Shown: positions 36,367-44,491 of the stretch, piece by piece
Layout: each line of letters starts with the position of its first letter
Position numbering within the stretch: position 1 is the first letter of the stretch
Source of the DNA: Dyella mobilis
Lineage (GTDB): Bacteria > Pseudomonadota > Gammaproteobacteria > Xanthomonadales > Rhodanobacteraceae
Assembly: GCF_016904945.1 (NCBI RefSeq)
Contig: NZ_JADIKF010000040.1
Span: forward strand, 992,001 to 1,056,000
Length of the DNA: 64,000 nucleotides
Reading direction: 5' to 3'
Translations under genes and position numbers: made by a program
The notes under the pieces: generated by a model
What the model saw: the letters and a program-made list of their open reading frames with translations, nothing else
Database searches by the model: none
Told to the model about the DNA's origin: nothing

Positions 36367-38171
36367 TCCGCGGGCGCGCACTGCTATCGATTTTGCTCGC
36401 CACGTTCGCGGTAACGGCCTTTGCCGCCGATACGCGCGACAACAATTGGACAACACCCGCCGAAGCTGCGCATTTCGCGACCACGCCCAACTACGAGCAG
36501 ACCCTGGCTTATCTGCAGCATCTGCAGCAAGCCGCGCCCGGCAAGATCAAGCTGGAAAGCTTCGGCATCTCACCGCAGGGCCGGCCGATGACCGTGGTCA
36601 TTGCCAGCGGCGACGGCACGTTCACGCCACAAGCCGCCCGCGCCGCACACAAACCCATCGTGCTAGTACAAGCAGGCATCCATCCGGGCGAAATCGAAGG
36701 CAAGGACGCGGGCCTGATGCTGCTGCGCGATATCGCCGTCACCGGAAAATTCCCGCATCTGCTTGACCACGCGGTGCTGGTCTATATTCCCGTATTCAGC
36801 GTGGACGGACACGAAAACAGTTCGCCTTATCACCGCATCAACCAGAACGGCCCGGCGAGCATGGGCTTTCGTGGCCAGTCGCAATACCTCAATTTGAATC
36901 GCGACTACATCAAGGCCGATGCACCGGAAATGCGCGCCTGGCTGAAACTGTGGCAGACGTGGCTGCCGAATTTCCTGGTCGATGTGCACACCACCGACGG
37001 CGCCGATTACCAATACGATCTGACCTGGTATACCGAAGATCCGCACAAGCTCGATCCGGCCATCGACGCCTGGCAGAAGAAAACCATCGTCCACGACACC
37101 ATGCCGGCCTATGAAAAGCTCGGCCATCTCGCCTCGATCTACCTGGAATTCAAGGACGCACGTGATCCACGCAAAGGCATCGAGAATTTCGGGTCAGGCC
37201 CGCGCTTCTCCACCGGTTACGCCGCCTTGCAGAACCGTCCGGCGCTGCTGCTGGAAACGCATATGCTCAAGCCGTACGAGGTGCGCGTGCAGGCCGTCTA
37301 CGACTTGCTGCACGTGCTGCTGGACGACATCAATCGTCATCCCGCCGACCTGCTGGCAGTCACTGAAAAAGCCGACGCCGATACCATCGCTCGCGCAGCG
37401 GACAGCCATGCAACGGTGCCGCTCACCTTCAAGCTCGACCCTACACCCGAGCCCTTCGAATTGAAGGGCTACGCGTTCACGCTATCCCACAGCGACATTT
37501 CCAACGACATCTGGATTCAATACGACCCCAGCAAACCGCGGAACTACCGCATCGACAACTGGAACAGTTTGCTGCCTGATCTTTCGATCACACCGCCGGC
37601 GGCTTATGTGGTGCCCGGGGAATGGACATCAATCATCGACAAGCTCGATGCGCACGGCATTGCTTACCGCCGCATCGGCCACCCCATGAAACAAGTGCAG
37701 GCGGAGGCTTACCAGCTGGGCCATCCCGTTTGGGCCAGCGAACCGTTCGAAGGCCACCTCATGCTGCGCAGCTTCACGCTCGAAAGCCTACCTACCGAAG
37801 TAAACCTGTCGCCCGGATCGATCGTCGTGCCACTCGATCAGCGCGACGCCAACGTCGCCATCGAACTGCTCGAACCGCAAGCGCCCGATTCGCTGCTGCA
37901 CTGGGGCTATCTCAATGAGATCTTCGAAGCCAAGGAATATGGCGAGCCGCGCGTACTGGAAAAGCTGGCACGCGACATGATCGCCAAAGATCCCGCATTG
38001 AAAACCGAATTCGAGCAAAAACTGCGCGCCGACCCGGCCTTTGCCGCCGACAGCCGCGCACGGCTGGAATTCTTCTTCGAGCGCTCTCCCTGGTACGCGG
38101 CGCAGAATGTGGGGCGGTATCCGGTGTTGCGATTGGATGCTGCACAGCTGGCCATACTCGGGACCAAATAG
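36363..38171 (+). CDS. M14 family zinc carboxypeptidase, secreted
   Basis: A 602-residue metallocarboxypeptidase with an N-terminal signal peptide (cleavage after AFA, about 21). Zinc ligands are visible: H-x2-E in QAGIHPGEIEGKDAG and the later His in VDVHTTDGADYQYD. The likely catalytic Glu is in LLLETHMLKPY. The remaining C-terminal 250 residues lack a motif I know. It starts with GTG overlapping the DUF502 stop. It is probably periplasmic or secreted and used for peptide scavenging. Confidence 0.88.
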   Translation: MIRGRALLSILLATFAVTAFAADTRDNNWTTPAEAAHFATTPNYEQTLAYLQHLQQAAPGKIKLESFGISPQGRPMTVVIASGDGTFTPQAARAAHKPIVLVQAGIHPGEIEGKDAGLMLLRDIAVTGKFPHLLDHAVLVYIPVFSVDGHENSSPYHRINQNGPASMGFRGQSQYLNLNRDYIKADAPEMRAWLKLWQTWLPNFLVDVHTTDGADYQYDLTWYTEDPHKLDPAIDAWQKKTIVHDTMPAYEKLGHLASIYLEFKDARDPRKGIENFGSGPRFSTGYAALQNRPALLLETHMLKPYEVRVQAVYDLLHVLLDDINRHPADLLAVTEKADADTIARAADSHATVPLTFKLDPTPEPFELKGYAFTLSHSDISNDIWIQYDPSKPRNYRIDNWNSLLPDLSITPPAAYVVPGEWTSIIDKLDAHGIAYRRIGHPMKQVQAEAYQLGHPVWASEPFEGHLMLRSFTLESLPTEVNLSPGSIVVPLDQRDANVAIELLEPQAPDSLLHWGYLNEIFEAKEYGEPRVLEKLARDMIAKDPALKTEFEQKLRADPAFAADSRARLEFFFERSPWYAAQNVGRYPVLRLDAAQLAILGTK

Positions 38172-38186
38172 CCGGCGGCACTCACG

Positions 38187-38266
38187 GTAGGTCGGGTTAG
38201 CGCAGCGTAACCCGACATCGAGCCCGACATCGCTGGTTACCCCGGATCAAGCCCGGGGTAACCAGC
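38187..38266. repeat. REP-like extragenic repeat (copy 1): two hairpins
   Basis: First hairpin: GTCGGGTTA/TAACCCGAC around GCGCAGCG (38191-38216). Second: a perfect 14-bp stem, 38232-38245 with 38253-38266, loop of 7. It lies between two convergent genes and may also terminate both. A second copy of the first hairpin is at 58624-58649. Confidence 0.75.
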
Positions 38267-38283
38267 CTGTTCTCCAAACACCA

Positions 38284-39903
38284 TCAGGCAGGCACTACCT
38301 CGAACGGTCGCATCATTTCGTTCGCCTCGTGTTCCAGCAGGTGGCAATGCCATGCGTAACGGCCCACGTAGCCGTCGAAACGAATGATGATGCGCGTAAT
38401 CATGCCCGGCCACGCTTGCACCACATCCTTCCATCCGGCTTCTTCCGGCGGCGGCGATTGTGCTGGGCCGGTGTAGCGGATGGTTTTCGATGCCAGCCAC
38501 TGGCCCTGATCAAACGGCCGGCGGTCGAGAATCTGGAACCGAACCAGATGCAAATGGATGGGGTGCGTGTCGTCCGTGAGGTTGATCAAGCTCCAGATTT
38601 CAGTGCTGCCAAGCACCGGCTTTTCGGTTACCGGTTCATGCCAGCGCTTGCCGTTGAGCAACATCAGCATCGGCTCGGCCACGCAATCGTCGTATTGATC
38701 CAGCGTCATCAGGCGCTGGTTGCTGCCGGCAGTGGATTCGGGCATGCGCGGTACGTCGCGCAGCACCGCCGGCACCACACTGGCGTCGTGCACACTTCGC
38801 GTACCGACACGAAACTGCATGATCGGCAGTGCGTCGTTGATCAGTTCCACCTGTTGGCCGGCCATCGATGAAAAGTCGATCACCAAGTCGACTCGCTCGG
38901 CAGGCGCGAGCAATACGTTTTTCTGCACGACCGGCGCTGCGAGCAAGCCTTGATCGCTGCCGATCTGCTGGAACGGCCGTGCGCCGGCCAGCTTCAAACG
39001 GAAGAAGCGCGCATTGGCCGCATTGAGCACGCGAAAGCGATAACGGCGCGGCTGCACATCCAGGTATGGCAGCAAGGCCCCGTTGACCAGCATCGCATTG
39101 CCGAATACCTCCGACACCCACGGCGCCTCGCTATTGCCGGAGACCGGGTAATAGAGCTGCGCATCCTTGGTCAGCAGGCGATCGCTCAAGGTCAGCGGAA
39201 TCTCCTGCTCGCCCTGCGGCAGGCCGAGCGATTGCTCGTGCTCGTCGCGCAACAACACGCTGCCGAACATGCCGGCGTAGATGTTGAGGCGATTGATGCC
39301 CATCGCATGATCGTGATACCAGAGCGTCGCCGCATCCTGCTCGTTCGGATAGGTGCTCACGCGCGACTGGCCGGGTACGTACCAATCGTCGGGGTAGCCG
39401 TCGCTGGCGGTCTGCACGCGCGCACCATGCAGGTGCACGATGGCGCGTACTTCGGGCTTGTCCTTTTCGGCACCGTGAAGCCGATGATCGATCGGCAGGA
39501 AGTGCTTCGCCGGCAACGCATTGCGCCACTCGATGCGCATCGGCGTTCCGCTGCGCGCCTCGATCGTCGGGCCGGGCATGCAGCCGCCATAGGTCCACAC
39601 CCTCGTCGGCGCCAGGTCGCGATGCAGGCGCTGCTCCGTTTCCTTCATGTCGATACGGATCAGCTTGCCCTGATCTGCGCGCAACACCGGCGGCAATGGC
39701 AACGGATCGACGAACGCCGCCAGCCTGGTCGGATCGAGCAGCAACGGCACATTCGGATGGTCTTCCACCGCGTGCTTGCACAGGCCGCCACCGCCCATCT
39801 TTGCCCTGGGCATGGACGCCATGTCGTGCGCAAACGCGGGCCACGTACCGGCGCCCAGGCCGAGCACGGACCACTTCAGGAAATCGCGACGTGAAGGCGG
39901 CAC
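38284..39903 (-). CDS. Multicopper oxidase, Tat-exported
   Basis: A 539-residue three-domain cupredoxin oxidase. A twin-arginine signal opens the protein (SRRDFLKWSVLGLGAG). Copper-binding motifs: HLHGARV, YHDHAMGINRLN, HPIHLHLVRFQI and HCHLLEHEANEMM. This resembles CotA/bilirubin-oxidase or CueO-like enzymes; no Met-rich insert is seen, so a copper-detoxifying CueO role is less certain. GTG 39903 is used because the frame upstream of it runs through the terminator of the phospholipase gene. Confidence 0.9.
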   Translation of the reverse strand: MPPSRRDFLKWSVLGLGAGTWPAFAHDMASMPRAKMGGGGLCKHAVEDHPNVPLLLDPTRLAAFVDPLPLPPVLRADQGKLIRIDMKETEQRLHRDLAPTRVWTYGGCMPGPTIEARSGTPMRIEWRNALPAKHFLPIDHRLHGAEKDKPEVRAIVHLHGARVQTASDGYPDDWYVPGQSRVSTYPNEQDAATLWYHDHAMGINRLNIYAGMFGSVLLRDEHEQSLGLPQGEQEIPLTLSDRLLTKDAQLYYPVSGNSEAPWVSEVFGNAMLVNGALLPYLDVQPRRYRFRVLNAANARFFRLKLAGARPFQQIGSDQGLLAAPVVQKNVLLAPAERVDLVIDFSSMAGQQVELINDALPIMQFRVGTRSVHDASVVPAVLRDVPRMPESTAGSNQRLMTLDQYDDCVAEPMLMLLNGKRWHEPVTEKPVLGSTEIWSLINLTDDTHPIHLHLVRFQILDRRPFDQGQWLASKTIRYTGPAQSPPPEEAGWKDVVQAWPGMITRIIIRFDGYVGRYAWHCHLLEHEANEMMRPFEVVPA

Positions 39904-39924
39904 TGGATGAATTCCGTTGAAAGC

Positions 39925-39958
39925 AAAAAAGCATCGCCCCACCGGAATGGGGCGATGC
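39925..39958 (-). terminator. Terminator of the phospholipase gene
   Basis: A perfect 10-bp stem (39931-39940 with 39949-39958), an 8-nt loop, and six T on the minus strand (A run 39925-39930). It lies 28 bp after the phospholipase stop and directly before the multicopper oxidase start. Confidence 0.9.
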
Positions 39959-39985
39959 GCGATGCGTCGGCTCGCTGCGTCGAAT

Positions 39986-41623
39986 TTACCAGTTGCGGGC
40001 CAGCGGCTCGCCGGTCTTTTCGCTCAGGAACAAGCGGCGGTTCATCGGGAACGGCAGATAGAAATCGAACATGCCGTTGATGTTGCCGGACACACTGTCG
40101 AACGAACCGCCGCCCAGGCGTTCGCCGTTCAGCCAGTTGTCTTCGATGAAGCGGGTGATCGAAGTCTGATCGGTCAGCGCGTGGTCCACATAGTTCTGGC
40201 GCGCCCACGGCGAGATCACCAGCAGCGGCAGGCGCGGGCCGAAGCCGCAGCGCCCTTGTACCGGCTGGCCGTTGCTGTTCACACCCGCCAGCGTGCTGCG
40301 GGCATTGCATTGGCCGCTTCCGGTGAGCGCATCCTGGCTGCTCTGCGAGCCGTTGACGTGCGGTGCGGCCTGATGGTCATACCAGCCGTCGGAGTCGTCA
40401 TACGCGATGATCACGGCGGTATCGCGCCACTCCGGCTGTTTCTGCAGGAAATTGATCACGTGCGTGACGAAGGCCTGCTCGTCCAGCGGATCGGAATAGC
40501 CCGCGTGACCATCCTGGTAGCCCGGCGCCTTCAGGAAGCTCACTGCCGGCATGTTGTGCGCTTCCACTGCAGCGTAGAAGTCGTTGATGTCGTACTGATG
40601 ATTGGCCGCATCGCCCTGGTGGCCGATCATCGCCACCGAGGTCGGACGCACGTGGTTCGGATTGGACGTGCTGCTGTAATACTGGAAGGGCTGGTGATGC
40701 GGGATGTAATCCGCCTTCACCGTCTGCGTCACCGTCGACAACGTGCTGCGCTTGCAGCCGGTGGTGCCGTTGGCGTTGACGGTGCTTAGATCGAAGCCGC
40801 CTTCGAAGAAGCCCCAGGTGATGCCCTTTGCGTTCAACAAATCACCGATGTTCTTGCCGCTCATGTGCACGCGCGCGCCACTGCTGGTGGAGCACACGTC
40901 GTCGGTCGGATCGGCGTCGCTGACCAGCGTATAGCCGCCCTGACCATCGGCCACTTCCACACCGCCGGCGGCGATCGAATCGCTGATGCCGTTGGTCTGG
41001 CCGGAGATCAGGTTGATGGCGCCCTGCGTGGATGCACCGAAGGTCGAACCGTAGCTGTTGTCGCTCATCGCGAAGTGCTGCGCGTAATGCCACATCGCGG
41101 TGACGGTATTGCCATCGTAATAGGCCATCACCTGGCCATTGCCTTCCTCGGCGGCGGTGGCGCCGGGCAAGGTTTCGCCCGAACCGGTGTATTCCGGGAA
41201 CAGGTCCATCGCGTCGTTATCGAACGCCTGCTGTTCCGGCTGGTAATCGTGATCTTGGTCGGCGGTGGCCGCCTGTGCGGGCGACAGGCGGAACGGGTTG
41301 ATCGCGCCCGTGCCGTTGCCGGCGTTGGCGGCATTCGGATTGTTGCTCAGCAGCTGCGGCGTAAACCCATTCACGCGCGGCGTGAACGGTGCCGGATAGA
41401 ACGCCGGCTCGCCCGGCATATTCTGCGCGTAGGGATAGGTGCCGAAGTAGTGATCGAAAGAAACGTTTTCCTGAAAGATCACCACCACGTGCTTGATCGG
41501 GGTGGTGGTGCGCGCGTGATCCCCGCCGCGATGGAAATCGGCGGAATCGGGACCCTGGGCTGAGGATGCAACGGACAGCGTGAGCAAACTTGCGGCAAGA
41601 CAGACGGCAAGACGAGTGCGCAT
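39986..41623 (-). CDS. Phospholipase C/acid phosphatase-family phosphoesterase, secreted
   Basis: A 545-residue member of the PF04185-type phosphoesterase family (alkaline-phosphatase superfamily). The signal peptide ends near ASSAQG. Metal and active-site features: IFQENVSFDHYFGTYPYAQN, SFLKAPGYQDGHAGYSDPLD, IAYDDSDGWYDHQ and the family ending FDFYLPF. ATG 41623 follows GGAG at 7 nt. A Pho-box-like site sits 71 bp upstream, fitting a phosphate-scavenging role. Whether it prefers phospholipids or phosphomonoesters is not clear. Confidence 0.9.
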   Translation of the reverse strand: MRTRLAVCLAASLLTLSVASSAQGPDSADFHRGGDHARTTTPIKHVVVIFQENVSFDHYFGTYPYAQNMPGEPAFYPAPFTPRVNGFTPQLLSNNPNAANAGNGTGAINPFRLSPAQAATADQDHDYQPEQQAFDNDAMDLFPEYTGSGETLPGATAAEEGNGQVMAYYDGNTVTAMWHYAQHFAMSDNSYGSTFGASTQGAINLISGQTNGISDSIAAGGVEVADGQGGYTLVSDADPTDDVCSTSSGARVHMSGKNIGDLLNAKGITWGFFEGGFDLSTVNANGTTGCKRSTLSTVTQTVKADYIPHHQPFQYYSSTSNPNHVRPTSVAMIGHQGDAANHQYDINDFYAAVEAHNMPAVSFLKAPGYQDGHAGYSDPLDEQAFVTHVINFLQKQPEWRDTAVIIAYDDSDGWYDHQAAPHVNGSQSSQDALTGSGQCNARSTLAGVNSNGQPVQGRCGFGPRLPLLVISPWARQNYVDHALTDQTSITRFIEDNWLNGERLGGGSFDSVSGNINGMFDFYLPFPMNRRLFLSEKTGEPLARNW

Positions 41624-41693
41624 GGCAGTCTCCGGTGACGGTCGATGGGCACGCTCCCCTAAGCGTGATAGCCCACGACCATAGCCAACCCCG

Positions 41694-41711
41694 ATGACAG
41701 GCCTGTAACAG
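41694..41711 (-). promoter_or_regulatory. Pho-box-like site upstream of phospholipase
   Basis: Minus strand: CTGTTAC, 4 bases, CTGTCAT, the 7-4-7 layout of PhoB binding sites. A second partial unit (CTGTCAT, 4 bases, CCGATTC) is on the plus strand at 41731-41748. Both lie in the 314-bp gap between the phospholipase and the M13 peptidase gene. Confidence 0.55.
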
Positions 41712-41801
41712 CCAGGCGACGAAGCTGCCGCTGTCATCTTTCCGATTCAAGACCGTGAATCCGGCCACGCAATAACGGCCTATACGCCTACACCCTACCC
41801 C

Positions 41802-41924
41802 TGACCTTTGACACTATGGGGCTCATGACCTTTGACCTAGCTTGGTGGGTCATGGCCGGAACGGGGAGTGTCCACAACCGGCCTGCACCATCGGAAGCCG
41901 CCTGCGGGCGATTCATTGACCTAG
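41802..41924 (+). repeat. TGACCTTTGAC direct repeats before the M13 peptidase
   Basis: TGACCTTTGAC occurs at 41802-41812 and 41826-41836 (24-bp period). The related TTGACCTAG occurs at 41832-41840 and 41916-41924. Spacing near two helical turns suggests a tandem operator or promoter duplication. The rest of the 41624-41937 gap holds the Pho-box-like site and no gene. Confidence 0.4.
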
Positions 41925-41937
41925 AAGAGGGATATCC

Positions 41938-44070
41938 ATGACCTACAAGCATTTGAAGCCGCTGTTGCTCGCAGCCAGCGTCACTTTCGCACTGGCCGCC
42001 TGCGGCAAGCAGGAACCGGCCGCCGCACCGACGCCGGCTCCGGCACCCGCCGCCACTGCACCCGCCGCCGCATCGACCACCGCCAGCGCAGCCAAGCCGA
42101 CCAGCGTGTTCGACGTGAACGAGCTGGACAGCGGCATCAATGCTTGCCAGGACTTCAACGGCTTCGTCAATTCCAAGTGGATCGCCGCCAATCCGATCCC
42201 GAATGACCACACCAGCTGGGGCGCCTTCAACGTGCTCCGCGAAAAGAGCCTCAATACCCAGCACGACATCGTCGAAGCCGCCGCCAAGAACGCCGGGCAG
42301 GCCAAGTCGGATTCGATCGAACAGAAGATCGGCTACCTGTACCAGGCGGGCATGGACCAGGATGCTCGCAACAAGCTCGGCTACGACCCGATCAAGCCCA
42401 AGCTCGACCAGATCGCCGCCATCAAGACGCCGGCCGACGTGGCCAAGTTCATCACCGACCGCTTCGCCGAAGGCGACCAGCAGGTGTTCAACTTCGGCTC
42501 GGGCGCCGACTTCAAGGACGCCAAGATCCAGATCGGCTTCGCCAACCAGAACGGCCTGGGCCTGCCCACGCGCGACTACTACACCGATGCCAAGTACGCC
42601 GACATCCGCGACGCCTACAAGGGCTACATCGCCAAGTCGCTGGAACTGACCGGCGTCGCCGAAGCCGATGCCAAGAAGCAGGCCGACGACGTGCTGGCCT
42701 TCGAAACCGAGCTGGCCAAGGCCTCCCTGTCGCCGACCGAAATGCGCGACCTGGATAACGAGTACCACTTCGTCAGCGTCGACGCCGCCGACAAGGTCAC
42801 CCCGCACTTCAACTGGCAGGATTTCTTCAAGGCCCAGGGCCTCACCATCGACAAGGGCTTCTCGCTGTCGCAGCCGAAGTTCTTCGCCGAGTTCGACAAA
42901 CTGCTGGCCAAGGCGCCCGCGTCGCAGTGGCAGGCTTACCTGCGCTTCCATGCGATCGACGACGCCTCGCCGTACCTCAGCACCGCGTTCCAGGACAACC
43001 GCTTCGACTTCTACGGCAAGACCCTGTCCGGCCAGCCGGAACAGACCCCGACGTGGAAGCGCGTGCTGGGCGCCGTGAACGGATCGATGGGCGAAGCACT
43101 GGGCCAGCTCTACGTGGCCAAGGAGTTCACCCCCGAAGCCAAGGCTCACGCGCAGGAACTGGTCACCAATGTGCGCGAAGCGCTGAAGAATCGCATCGAG
43201 CATCTGGACTGGATGAGCGACGAGACCAAGCAGAAGGCCATCGACAAGTGGAACAAGTTCCTGCCCAAGATCGGCTACCCCGATCATTGGCGCACCTGGG
43301 ACGGCCTGGATATCAAGCAGGGTGACTACTACGGCGACGTGATGGCCGCCGGCAAGTTCAATTACGACTACGACATCGGCCACATCGGCAAGCCGACCGA
43401 CCGCACCGAGTGGGGCATGACCCCGCAGACGGTCAACGCCTACTACGACCCGAGCACCAACACGATCAACTTCCCGGCCGCGATCCTGCAGCCGCCGTTC
43501 TTCTATGCCAACGGCGACGACGCGATCAACTACGGCGGCATCGGCGCGGTGATCGGCCACGAATCCAGCCATGGTTTCGACGACCAGGGTTCGCAGTTCG
43601 ACGGCGACGGCAACAAGGCCGACTGGTGGACGGCCAAGGACAAGGCTCAGTTCAAGGACCGCACCGGCAAGCTGGTCGACCAGTTCAACGGCTATGCGCC
43701 GCTGAAGGACAAGCCAGACGTGCACGTCAATGGCGAACTGACCCTGGGCGAAAACATCGCTGACCTCGGCGGCCTGAACGTGGCCTACGACGCGCTGCAG
43801 GACGCCATGAAGAAGAACCCGGCCGAAGCGCAGGAAAAGATCGACGGCTACACCCAGGACCAGCGCTTCTTCATGAGCTGGGCACGCGTGTGGCGCAACA
43901 ACATCCGCGAGAAGCAGGCGGTGCTGTATCTCAACACCGATCCGCACGCTCCCGCTTCGCTGCGCGCGATCGGCGCGCCATCCAACATGCCGGCCTTCGC
44001 CGAAGCATTCCAGTGCAAGCCGACCGACCCGATGGTTCGCTCGGGCGACAAGCAGGTGAAGATCTGGTAA
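41938..44070 (+). CDS. M13 family metallopeptidase (PepO/neprilysin-like), lipoprotein
   Basis: A 710-residue zinc endopeptidase with a lipoprotein signal (LAAC, Cys21) followed by an Ala/Pro-rich linker. The catalytic zinc site is HESSH in AVIGHESSHGFDDQGSQFD, with the third ligand in ENIADLGGLNVAYDAL. The substrate-binding NAYYDPSTNTINFPAAILQ, the LEXXK-like N-terminal lobe and the C-terminal R-x4-W-type ending (SGDKQVKIW) fit the family. It is probably periplasmic and degrades oligopeptides. AGAAGAGG upstream serves as ribosome site. A strong terminator follows. Confidence 0.95.
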   Translation: MTYKHLKPLLLAASVTFALAACGKQEPAAAPTPAPAPAATAPAAASTTASAAKPTSVFDVNELDSGINACQDFNGFVNSKWIAANPIPNDHTSWGAFNVLREKSLNTQHDIVEAAAKNAGQAKSDSIEQKIGYLYQAGMDQDARNKLGYDPIKPKLDQIAAIKTPADVAKFITDRFAEGDQQVFNFGSGADFKDAKIQIGFANQNGLGLPTRDYYTDAKYADIRDAYKGYIAKSLELTGVAEADAKKQADDVLAFETELAKASLSPTEMRDLDNEYHFVSVDAADKVTPHFNWQDFFKAQGLTIDKGFSLSQPKFFAEFDKLLAKAPASQWQAYLRFHAIDDASPYLSTAFQDNRFDFYGKTLSGQPEQTPTWKRVLGAVNGSMGEALGQLYVAKEFTPEAKAHAQELVTNVREALKNRIEHLDWMSDETKQKAIDKWNKFLPKIGYPDHWRTWDGLDIKQGDYYGDVMAAGKFNYDYDIGHIGKPTDRTEWGMTPQTVNAYYDPSTNTINFPAAILQPPFFYANGDDAINYGGIGAVIGHESSHGFDDQGSQFDGDGNKADWWTAKDKAQFKDRTGKLVDQFNGYAPLKDKPDVHVNGELTLGENIADLGGLNVAYDALQDAMKKNPAEAQEKIDGYTQDQRFFMSWARVWRNNIREKQAVLYLNTDPHAPASLRAIGAPSNMPAFAEAFQCKPTDPMVRSGDKQVKIW

Positions 44071-44110
44071 CTCGCCCGATCACGGCTTGATTGCCGTGAT
44101 GTAAAAAACG

Positions 44111-44143
44111 AAAAGCCCCGCGTGCAAACGCGGGGCTTTTTTT
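44111..44143 (+). terminator. Terminator after the M13 peptidase gene
   Basis: A perfect 12-bp stem (44111-44122 with 44129-44140), a 6-nt loop and a run of T to 44143. The A-rich left arm would make it work in both directions. Confidence 0.92.
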
Positions 44144-44150
44144 ATGTGCT

Positions 44151-44310
44151 CCTCCCCCTGCCCAAGCAGGGGGAGGCTGGGAGGGGGTAGCTCGCACTTG
44201 CGATAACCCGTGGGCTCACGAATCTCTCATGAAGCGCTCACCCAAGCACTTACCCCTCCCCCAGCTTCGTTCCACGGGACTAGCTTCGCGCCGCAGGGGA
44301 GGGAGCGCAT
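44151..44310. repeat. Extragenic palindromic element (about 160 bp)
   Basis: The left end is a perfect 11-bp hairpin (44151-44161 with 44166-44176). GCTGGGAGGGGGTAG after it is nearly complementary to TACCCCTCCCCCAGC at 44251-44265, and GCAGGGGAGGG follows at the right end. This makes a long imperfect inverted repeat with no reading frame. It resembles the C/G-rich extragenic repeats scattered in xanthomonad-type genomes. It fills most of the 420-bp gap before the TonB receptor. Confidence 0.6.
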
Positions 44311-44345
44311 CGCCGCACCTGCTTCACAACTTCGTAATAGCGTGT

Positions 44346-44364
44346 GATAATAAAAACGATTCGC
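44346..44364 (+). promoter_or_regulatory. Fur-box-like site upstream of the siderophore receptor
   Basis: GATAATAAAAACGATTCGC matches the 19-bp Fur consensus (GATAATGATAATCATTATC) at about 13 positions. It lies in a locally AT-rich patch 128 bp before the receptor start. Iron-dependent repression of the receptor and piuC is the expected role. Confidence 0.6.
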
Positions 44365-44491
44365 ATTTGCCGAACAGCCAGTGTGGGGCAGCAAGCGGGA
44401 TTGAGTCACCTCCGGAGCCCGGCTCCAGGCAGGCGCTCAAGCGAGCCAACCACCGTTCGGACTCCCTTTCCCCTTTGCCGATCCGGTTCTC

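Noticed and set aside
38248-38280. Additional SigF-type promoter at the GTAACC in the REP-like repeat
   Set aside because: The sequence 16 bases after GTAACC is not CGAA, and the GTAACC is part of the hairpin arm.
41788-43947. 719-codon minus-strand frame opposite the M13 peptidase
   Set aside because: Low-complexity Val/Gly/Asp-rich mirror of the real gene with no recognisable domain.
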